This document shows, piece by piece, positions 18,856 to 24,329 of a DNA stretch of 24,329 nucleotides. This DNA is from an uncultured Prevotella sp. (lineage in GTDB: Bacteria > Bacteroidota > Bacteroidia > Bacteroidales > Bacteroidaceae). Below the pieces are notes generated by a model that did no database searches, was not told where the DNA came from, and saw only the letters and a program-made list of their open reading frames with translations. Position 1 is the first letter of the stretch. Each line of letters begins with the position of its first letter. The stretch is from assembly GCA_934202525.1 (NCBI GenBank), contig CAKPYB010000042.1, positions 1 through 24,329 on the forward strand, written 5' to 3'. The translations under genes and the position numbers were made by a program.

Positions 18856-19824
18856 ATGGACTTAAAAGGAATCTATACTGCAGATGCCAACCGATACACA
18901 GACTCGGAGGTACTCTATAAAAGATGTGGAAAGAGCGGAGTTCTCTTACCAAAAATAAGTCTTGGTTTCTGGCATAACTTCGGAGGAGTAGATTCTTACG
19001 AGCGCAGCAGGGCCATTACTCATTATGCTTTCGATCATGGCATTACCCACTTCGACCTGGCCAACAACTATGGTCCTCCTTATGGTAGTGCCGAAGAAAC
19101 GATGGGCAGACTCATGCAAGATGATTTCCGTCCATATCGTGATGAACTTTTCATTGCCACCAAGGCCGGATATGATATGTGGGAAGGTCCTTATGGCAAC
19201 TGGGGTTCCCGTAAGTATCTGATGGCCAGTCTCGACCAGAGTCTCAAGCGCATGAACCTCGACTATGTAGATCTTTTCTACAGTCATCGCTACGACCCTA
19301 ACACACCGCTCGAAGAAACACTTCAGGCGATGGTAGATATCGTGAAGCAAGGCAAGGCGCTCTATCTCGGCATCAGCCGATGGCCACTGGAAGCCCTGAA
19401 GTTCGCTGACAAATATCTCAAGGAGCGCGACTGTCCACTGCTCATCTTCCAGGACAGACTCAACATGCTCGACCGTGCACCACAGGAGAATAGAACCCTC
19501 GACTATTGCCACGAGAATGGCATCGGTTTCATCTCCTTCTCACCTTTAGCACAAGGTCTCCTCACCGACCGCTATCTCAACGGAATCCCAGCAGACAGCC
19601 GTATGGCAAAGGAACATTTCCTCAAACACAGTGACTTGACACCGGAGTTGATGGAGCAGTTGAAGCAATGGAATGCCGAAGCAGGCGAACGTGGAGAAAC
19701 ACTCGCAGAAATGGCTCTCGCCTGGATTCTCCAGCAGAAAGGCGTTACCAGCGTATTGGTAGGTGCCAGCTCAACAGCCCAGCTGGAAAAGAACATGAAG
19801 TGTGTTCATGCCAAGGCTTTTTAA
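18856..19824 (+). CDS. Aldo-keto reductase, YghZ/AKR14-like
   Basis: A 322-residue cytoplasmic NADPH-dependent oxidoreductase. The AKR catalytic tetrad is visible: D67 and Y72 in FDLANNYGPPYG, K103 in ATKAGYDMW, and H144 in FYSHRYDP. The cofactor end has GISRWPLEA, FSPLAQGLLTDRYL and VLVGASSTAQLEKN. The YGPPYG.AE and WGSRKYL motifs match the YghZ (L-glyceraldehyde-3-phosphate reductase) group and the related Kv-beta-like AKRs. Such enzymes reduce short aldehydes including glyceraldehyde phosphate and methylglyoxal. A link to lactaldehyde from fucose breakdown is possible but only guessed. The protein ends at CVHAKAF, somewhat shorter than YghZ (about 346). A remnant of another gene overlaps its last codons, so a trimmed C-terminus is possible. 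Confidence 0.9.
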   Translation: MDLKGIYTADANRYTDSEVLYKRCGKSGVLLPKISLGFWHNFGGVDSYERSRAITHYAFDHGITHFDLANNYGPPYGSAEETMGRLMQDDFRPYRDELFIATKAGYDMWEGPYGNWGSRKYLMASLDQSLKRMNLDYVDLFYSHRYDPNTPLEETLQAMVDIVKQGKALYLGISRWPLEALKFADKYLKERDCPLLIFQDRLNMLDRAPQENRTLDYCHENGIGFISFSPLAQGLLTDRYLNGIPADSRMAKEHFLKHSDLTPELMEQLKQWNAEAGERGETLAEMALAWILQQKGVTSVLVGASSTAQLEKNMKCVHAKAF

Positions 19825-19837
19825 TCCAGCGTATAGG

Positions 19838-19972
19838 CACCATCCGAAAGAAGCACCCCGATGGTTCACAGGCATTTCCCGACTCTCGTTCAGCATGTAT
19901 CTGATGCATATGTTCTTCCTGGCTCCTATAAAACTTATTTTCCTACCATTAGCGCAAATTATTCGCGGATAA
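19838..19972 (+). pseudogene. Acyltransferase-3 family membrane protein, C-terminal remnant
   Basis: The frame from 19838 to the stop at 19970-19972 reads PKEAPRWFTGISRLSFSM then YLMHMFFLAPIKLIFLPLA. The run ISRLSFSMYLMHMFFL resembles the last transmembrane segment of OafA/acyltransferase-3 family proteins, which often read SKLSFGIYLIHMFFL. There is no start codon or upstream body: going upstream, the frame enters the end of the aldo-keto reductase gene in a different frame. Only the tail of a membrane acyltransferase seems to remain. The assignment is by motif memory on about 45 residues, so it is moderate at best. Confidence 0.5.
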
Positions 19973-20018
19973 TCTGCGCTAATGGTAGGAAAAAAGCACG
20001 TTAGCGCAGATTATCTGC
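19938..20018. repeat. Three-arm palindromic repeat (alternative hairpins)
   Basis: Arm A (19938-19956) and arm B (19975-19993) form a perfect 19-bp inverted repeat with an 18-base loop; the loop has a further ATTAT/ATAAT stem. Bases 19965-19982 of B also pair with arm C (20001-20018) over 18 positions with a single G-T wobble, again with an 18-base loop. A and C are direct copies 52 bp apart. B can pair with A or C but not both. The element lies between the convergent reductase and ATPase genes. The outer stem ends are T-rich 5' and A-rich 3', the reverse of an intrinsic terminator. It could be a REP/BIME-like element or a transcript-end stabiliser. Confidence 0.85.
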
Positions 20019-20035
20019 ATACTATACCTATATAA

Positions 20036-21328
20036 TTATCCGAGTATTGCAGATACGGAATATAATGGATAATTGACAAGCCAATCCTGCTCCCTGTAAG
20101 GTGACATGGATAGGCGCATACCTTTCAATCCCTGATTGCGCTCCACAAACACCCTCAGACTCTTAGCCTGTAAATTCTCCTGAGCCTTTACTTCTATCGG
20201 AATGATTCTTTCCTCATCCTGCACCAGGAAATCTATTTCACCACGTGAATTTTCAGCCGACCAATAATAGATAGACAGGGAAGATTTCTCCTTAAGCTGC
20301 TGCAGGACATACTGTTCTGTCAGCGCCCCCTTAAAATCAGAAAACAGCACATTTCCTTCCAGCAAGCTTTGGGCAGGAATATTGCTCATGGCTCCCATCA
20401 GTCCCACATCAGACAGGAATAACTTGAAAGCAGAAAAATCCTCGTATGCAGCCAATGGCAACAGGGCTTTCTTACAACGGTTTACCTTATAGATCAACCC
20501 TGCATCTTTCAGCCATTCGATGGCGAGTTCAAAATCCTTTGCTCTGGCTCCTTCCTTCACGGCACCATAGATGAATTTCTTGTTTTCCTTGGCAAGCTGG
20601 GATGGGATGGATTTCCATACCATTCGGATACGAGGAACTTCTATAGCCGGAGCATGTTTGGAAAAATCACGCTCATACGCTTCAAGGATTCCTTTTTGAA
20701 TGCTTCTGACTTTAGACAGATTCCCCTCACTGGCAAAAGACTGGACTACAGCCGGCATTCCCCCTACCAGATAATACTGTCGCAGGCATTCCTCAAATTT
20801 ATTCCGGAACATGGTTATCATATTCCAATCCTTTGACATCAGCAGTTCTACCATACGGCTTTCACCGATTGCATCCAGGAATTCAAAGAATGTAAGGGGA
20901 TATAAATGCATGAAATCTACCTTACCTACAGGAAAAGAGTCATTCTGATGCATCGCTATTCCGAGCAATGAACCTGCAGCTACGACATGATACTGAGGTG
21001 CTTTTTCTGCAAAATACTTTAATGCGGTGATACCCCTGGGAGCTTCTTGTATCTCATCAAGAATAATAAGCGTATCTTCGTCTATAGAAACTCCTGTACT
21101 CCATTGTATGCTATTGATAATACGGGGAATATCAAAGTCATGTGCAAAAACTAACCGGAGCATTTCATTGTCTTCGAAGTTTACATACGCACTACGGGTA
21201 TAGGCCTCTTTGGCAAATTCCTGCATCAGCCAGGTTTTGCCAACTTGGCGGGCTCCAAGCATGATCAACGGCTTTCGGTCGTTGCTTGCTTTCCATTGAT
21301 ATAGGTATTTGATGGCATTTCTCTTCAT
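20036..21328 (-). CDS. AAA_14/DUF4143 family ATPase
   Basis: A 430-residue protein starting at the ATG at 21328. A start 33 bp upstream (21361) is rejected because it falls inside the -7 promoter box. N-terminal AAA_14 ATPase: Walker A GARQVGKT (about 25-32), Walker B LIILDEIQ (about 87-94), then VVAAGSLLG. The DUF4143 part follows (about 195-390): EAYERDFSKHAP, WLKDAGLIYKV, KLFLSDVGLMG. It ends with a PD-(D/E)XK nuclease-like core, GEIDFLV ... IIPIEVKA. These proteins are numerous in Bacteroidota; their cellular role is not established, with suggested links to mobile or defence-related islands. It is convergent with the reductase gene and unrelated to glycan use. Three 32-bp repeats lie at its promoter. 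Confidence 0.9.
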   Translation of the reverse strand: MKRNAIKYLYQWKASNDRKPLIMLGARQVGKTWLMQEFAKEAYTRSAYVNFEDNEMLRLVFAHDFDIPRIINSIQWSTGVSIDEDTLIILDEIQEAPRGITALKYFAEKAPQYHVVAAGSLLGIAMHQNDSFPVGKVDFMHLYPLTFFEFLDAIGESRMVELLMSKDWNMITMFRNKFEECLRQYYLVGGMPAVVQSFASEGNLSKVRSIQKGILEAYERDFSKHAPAIEVPRIRMVWKSIPSQLAKENKKFIYGAVKEGARAKDFELAIEWLKDAGLIYKVNRCKKALLPLAAYEDFSAFKLFLSDVGLMGAMSNIPAQSLLEGNVLFSDFKGALTEQYVLQQLKEKSSLSIYYWSAENSRGEIDFLVQDEERIIPIEVKAQENLQAKSLRVFVERNQGLKGMRLSMSPYREQDWLVNYPLYSVSAILG

Positions 21329-21357
21329 AACTATCTGATTATTTGATGTTTCTGAAT

Positions 21358-21391
21358 GCAAAGATACATTTTTTATTTCAAAGAGTACAAA
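21358..21391 (-). promoter_or_regulatory. Promoter of the AAA_14/DUF4143 gene
   Basis: On the minus strand TTTG (21391-21388) is followed after 21 bp by TATCTTTGC (21366-21358). The predicted start is near 21350, about 22 nt before the ATG at 21328, which decides the start codon. The -33 element lies inside the first of three 32-bp direct repeats. Confidence 0.8.
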
Positions 21392-21482
21392 AAGTCGTCC
21401 TTAAAAATGTATAAAACCACAAAAAGTCGTCCTTAAAAGTGTGGAAAATCACAAAAAGTCGTCCTTAAAAGTGTATTTTGAT
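21387..21482. repeat. Three tandem 32-bp direct repeats upstream of the ATPase gene
   Basis: Copies start at 21387, 21419 and 21451, exactly 32 bp apart. The first 20 bases of the unit, ACAAAAAGTCGTCCTTAAAA, are identical in all three; a following RTGT is shared and the last 8 bases vary. The first copy contains the -33 element of the ATPase promoter, so the array looks like a set of regulator-binding iterons spaced by about three helical turns. It is not CRISPR-like: the variable part is only about 8 bases. Confidence 0.9.
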
Positions 21483-21672
21483 AAAGTATATCAAACATAT
21501 AACAGAATGTTTTTTCCATAACCAATCTCTATATCGACCTTTACTACATCCCCACTTACTCTTCCATATCGAAAAAAATATAATTTTTATTCAATACAAC
21601 GATTATATTGAATATTTTTATTACCTTTGCGATGTAGAAAAGGAAGAGCCGGCAGGCTCCTAACCACATACC
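21483..21672. other. AT-rich intergenic stretch with a lone -7 box
   Basis: Between the 32-bp repeats and the GGTGAAGAGT element there is AT-rich DNA without a credible gene. TACCTTTGC (21622-21630) matches the TAnnTTTGC -7 box on the plus strand, but no TTTG lies at the right distance upstream. A small stem GAGCC-GGCA-GGCTC follows near 21646-21659. A short frame starting at 21478 has no recognisable content. Confidence 0.5.
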
Positions 21673-21775
21673 GGTGAAGAGTGGTGAAGAGTGGGTGAAG
21701 AGTGATCAAAAACTCTTCACCACGCCAAATGCCTTGTTTACAGGTATTTACAAAGGAAAGGTGAAGAGTGAAGAG
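21673..21775. repeat. GGTGAAGAGT direct/inverted repeat element
   Basis: GGTGAAGAGT occurs in tandem at 21673, 21683 and 21694. It occurs once inverted as ACTCTTCACC at 21712-21721, forming a perfect 10-bp hairpin with an 8-base loop, and again direct at 21760-21769, followed by a partial GAAGAGT. The intervening 38 bp contain GTTTACAGGTATTTAC. The layout, with related ends around a short core, resembles a small non-autonomous or extragenic repeat. It abuts the broken 5' edge of the second reductase copy. I cannot confirm further genomic copies from this window. Confidence 0.75.
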
Positions 21776-21778
21776 TTT

Positions 21779-22063
21779 TTGGCACAGGGACTTCTCACCG
21801 ACCGATATCTCAACGGAATACCGGCAGACAGCCGTATGGCAAAAGAGCATTTTCTGAAACACTCTGCCCTGACTCCAGAACTGCTGGAACAGCTCAAGAA
21901 ATGGAACGCAGAAGCAGGAGAAAGAGACGAAACACTCGCCGAAATGGCACTTGCCTGGATATTGCAGCAGAAAGGTGTAACCAGCGTATTGGTAGGAGCC
22001 AGCTCTACCGCCCAACTGGAAAAGAACATGAAGTGTGTGCATGCTAAGACATTAAATTCATAA
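21779..22063 (+). pseudogene. Second aldo-keto reductase copy, 5'-truncated
   Basis: From LAQGLLTDRYLNGIPADS to the stop, this matches residues 231 to the end of the reductase at 18856-19824. By hand count there are about four amino-acid changes in about 90 codons before the differing last residues (TLNS instead of AF). About 46 base changes separate the two, nearly all at synonymous sites. The catalytic tetrad and most of the barrel are missing. The homology starts abruptly at 21779, next to the GGTGAAGAGT element. The frame stays open upstream through that element to a GTG at 21674, so a 129-residue hybrid ORF exists, but it could not be an active reductase. Confidence 0.9.
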
Positions 22064-22079
22064 AAAACTTGCATTTTAT

Positions 22080-22111
22080 TTTGTTATGTGCCAAAATAAA
22101 TGTAATTTTGC
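22080..22111 (+). promoter_or_regulatory. Promoter of leuS
   Basis: TTTG (22080-22083), 19 bp, then TAATTTTGC (22103-22111): exact consensus. The predicted start is near 22118, giving a leader of about 56 nt. The promoter begins only 17 bp after the truncated reductase stop. Confidence 0.85.
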
Positions 22112-22173
22112 ACCTTGAATAGGGTTATACCTTATTATATTTAAGAAAAGAAACATAATTATTAGATAAAACA

Positions 22174-24329
22174 ATGGAATACAACTTCAGAGAAATCGAG
22201 AAGAAATGGCACCAGAAATGGGTCGAGAACAAGACCTACAAGGTGACTGAGGATGAAAACAAGAAGAAATTCTATGTGCTCAACATGTTCCCTTATCCAT
22301 CAGGAGCTGGTTTGCACGTAGGTCACCCACTTGGTTATATCGCTAGCGATATCTATGCACGCTACAAGCGTTTGAACGGATTTAACGTACTGAACCCTAT
22401 GGGTTACGATGCTTACGGATTGCCTGCAGAGCAGTATGCTATCCAGACAGGTCAGCACCCAGAGGTTACTACCGTAGCCAACATCAACCGCTATCGTGAG
22501 CAGCTCGACAAGATTGGCTTCTCTTTCGACTGGGACCGCGAGGTTCGTACCTGCGACCCTAAGTATTACCATTGGACTCAGTGGGCTTTCCAGAAGATGT
22601 TCAACTCATTCTTCTGCAACAGCTGCCAGAAGGCTCAGCCTATCGAGAAGCTCATTAAGCGCTTCGAGGAGAAGGGTTCTGCTGACTTGAACGTGGCTCA
22701 GAACGAGCAGATTGACTTCACAGCCGAGGAGTGGAACAGCTACGACGACGTGAAGAAGCAGCAGATCCTGATGAACTACCGCATCGCTTACCTCGGCGAA
22801 ACGATGGTAAACTGGTGCCCAGGTCTGGGTACTGTACTTGCCAACGATGAGGTAGTAAACGGCGTAAGTGAGCGTGGCGGTTATCCTGTTATCCAGAAGA
22901 AGATGCAGCAGTGGTGCTTGAGAACATCTGCTTACTCTCAGCGTCTGCTCGATGGTTTGGAGACCATCCAGTGGAGCGACAGTATCAAGGAAACCCAGAA
23001 GAACTGGATTGGCCGTTCTGAGGGTACAGAGGTAGTATTCTCTGTAAAGGACAGCGACGTGAAGTTCACCATCTTCACCACCCGTGCCGATACCATGTTT
23101 GGTGTAACCTTCATGGTTCTGGCTCCAGAGAGCGAGTATGTTCAGCAGGTAACTACTGCCGAGCAGAAGGAAGAGGTGGAGAAGTATCTCGACTACGTGA
23201 AGAAGCGCACCGAGCTGGACCGTATGGCTAACCACAGCGTAACCGGTGTATTCTCAGGAAGCTACGCCATCAACCCATTCACCGGCGAGGCAATCCCAGT
23301 ATGGATTTCAGAATATGTATTGGCAGGATATGGTACAGGTGCCATCATGGCTGTGCCAGCTCACGATAGCCGTGACTACGCCTTTGCCAAGCATTTCAAC
23401 CTGCCTATCATTCCTCTTATCGAGGGTGCTGATGTTTCAGAGGAGAGCTTCGATGCCAAGGAAGGTATCGTAACCAACTCACCTGTAGCAGGCAAGAGCA
23501 GCATGGATGGTTTCTCTCTGAACGGACTCACCGTGAAGGAGGCTATCGCAGCTACCAAGAAGTTTGTTACCGAGAAGGGCATCGGCCGAGTTAAGGTAAA
23601 CTATCGTCTCCGCGACGCCATCTTCTCCCGTCAGCGCTACTGGGGTGAGCCATTCCCAGTATATTACAAGGACGGAATGCCACAGATGGTTCCAGAGGAG
23701 TGCCTGCCACTCGAATTGCCAGAGATTGAGACCTACAAGCCAACAGAAACTGGCGAGCCACCATTGGGCAGAGCCAAGAAGTGGGCTTGGGATGCTGAGA
23801 AGAAAGAGGTGGTTGACAAGAGTCTCGTAGATAACAAGACCGTATTCCCACTGGAGCTCAACACCATGCCAGGTTTCGCAGGTTCTTCTGCTTACTACCT
23901 GCGCTACATGGATCCTCACAACGACGAGGCACTCGTAAGCAAGGAGGCTGATGAGTACTGGCAGAATGTAGACCTCTACGTAGGTGGTTGCGAGCATGCT
24001 ACCGGTCACTTGATTTACTCTCGTTTCTGGAACAAGTTCCTCTTCGACCTCGGCGTAAGCTGCAAAGAAGAGCCATTCCAGAAGCTGGTAAACCAGGGTA
24101 TGATTCAGGGCCGCTCTAACTTCGTTTACCGCATCAACAGCGATGACCACGACAAGGCTCCTGTATTCGTAAGTTTGAATCTGAAGAAGGATTACGACGT
24201 AACTCCTATCCATGTAGATGTAAATATCGTAAGCAACGATGTTTTGGATATTGAGGCATTCAAGGCTTGGCGCCCTGAGTATCAGAACGCTGAGTTCATC
24301 CTGGAAGATGGCAAGTACATCTGCGGATG
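22174..24329 (+). CDS. leuS: Leucyl-tRNA synthetase (N-terminal 718 codons; runs off the window)
   Basis: A class I aminoacyl-tRNA synthetase that charges tRNA-Leu, in the cytoplasm. The start [16 protein letters not shown] is typical of LeuRS. The HIGH motif appears as HVGH (residues 48-51) in [17 protein letters not shown], followed by [16 protein letters not shown]. The CP1 editing domain shows [12 protein letters not shown] (about 300) and [17 protein letters not shown] (about 386-402), the latter with the Asp that recognises the leucine amino group in editing. [23 protein letters not shown] and [19 protein letters not shown] are also family hallmarks. The frame is open to the window end. 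The KMSKS loop and anticodon-binding domain lie beyond it. The gene is a housekeeping neighbour unrelated to the glycan locus. Confidence 0.98.
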   Translation, partial: MEYNFREIEKKWHQKWVENKTYKVTEDENKKKFYVLNMFPYPSGAGLHVGHPLGYIASDIYARYKRLNGFNVLNPMGYDAYGLPAEQYAIQTGQHPEVTTVANINRYREQLDKIGFSFDWDREVRTCDPKYYHWTQWAFQKMFNSFFCNSCQKAQPIEKLIKRFEEKGSADLNVAQNEQIDFTAEEWNSYDDVKKQQILMNYRIAYLGETMVNWCPGLGTVLANDEVVNGVSERGGYPVIQKKMQQWCLRTSAYSQRLLDGLETIQWSDSIKETQKNWIGRSEGTEVVFSVKDSDVKFTIFTTRADTMFGVTFMVLAPESEYVQQVTTAEQKEEVEKYLDYVKKRTELDRMANHSVTGVFSGSYAINPFTGEAIPVWISEYVLAGYGTGAIMAVPAHDSRDYAFAKHFNLPIIPLIEGADVSEESFDAKEGIVTNSPVAGKSSMDGFSLNGLTVKEAIAATKKFVTEKGIGRVKVNYRLRDAIFSRQRYWGEPFPVYYKDGMPQMVPEECLPLELPEIETYKPTETGEPPLGRAKKWAWDAEKKEVVDKSLVDNKTVFPLELNTMPGFAGSSAYYLRYMDPHNDEALVSKEADEYWQNVDLYVGGCEHATGHLIYSRFWNKFLFDLGVSCKEEPFQKLVNQGMIQGRSNFVYRINSDDHDKAPVFVSLNLKKDYDVTPIHVDVNIVSNDVLDIEAFKAWRPEYQNAEFILEDGKYICG

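Noticed and set aside
19938..19993. Intrinsic terminator for the reductase or ATPase gene
   Set aside because: The strong stem is not followed by a U-tract on either strand; the T bases lie on the 5' side and A bases on the 3' side of the stem.
21329..21361. Longer start for the AAA_14/DUF4143 protein
   Set aside because: The upstream ATG sits inside the TATCTTTGC promoter box and would not be in the transcript.
21387..21482. CRISPR array
   Set aside because: Only three units, variable part about 8 bases, no cas genes, and the array overlaps a promoter.

Overview
The window reads as a chromosomal segment of a gut Bacteroidota, most likely Prevotella/Segatella (S. copri-like). The reasons are a SusC/SusD pair, Bacteroidota-type promoters (TTTG, about 19-21 bp, then TAnnTTTGC) at several genes, mostly weak or absent Shine-Dalgarno sites, and Ser-type sulfatases served by an anaerobic maturase. 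The genus is inferred from protein style, not from a search.

Left part (1-6207): a DinD-like gene remnant enters from the left edge and breaks off exactly at an intrinsic terminator. That terminator belongs to a minus-strand two-gene operon: a secreted GH20 beta-N-acetylhexosaminidase (5748-3412) followed by a secreted GH2 beta-galactosidase (3369-208). The 476-bp divergent region (5749-6224) holds two near-perfect promoters and overlapping AT-rich palindromes at the GH20 start site, a strong candidate operator.

Central part (6225-14081): a NagC/XylR-like ROK regulator, a secreted GH29 alpha-L-fucosidase, SusC and SusD, all on the plus strand and closed by a clear terminator. Second operon (14155-18766): two secreted Ser-type sulfatases, the first resembling GlcNAc-6-O-sulfatases (S1_11), and an anaerobic sulfatase-maturating radical SAM enzyme (anSME). 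Together this is a polysaccharide utilization locus. SusCD imports glycans, fucosidase and sulfatases remove caps, and beta-galactosidase and hexosaminidase take down Gal and GlcNAc. The combination points to sulfated, fucosylated host glycans such as sulfo-Lewis-type mucin O-glycans (inference). No hybrid two-component, SusR-type or ECF-sigma regulator is visible; the ROK protein is the only regulator in the window.

Right part (18800-24329): an aldo-keto reductase with its own promoter, a small remnant of an acyltransferase-3 membrane protein, a three-arm palindromic repeat, a minus-strand AAA_14/DUF4143 ATPase with three 32-bp direct repeats over its promoter, a GGTGAAGAGT repeat element, a 5'-truncated second copy of the aldo-keto reductase, and the start of leuS, which runs off the right edge. 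This part looks rearranged: gene tails without heads are joined to repeats.

The points most worth follow-up are the ROK operator candidate, the three-arm palindrome, the 32-bp iterons at the ATPase promoter, and the repeat element that starts an open frame running into the truncated reductase.
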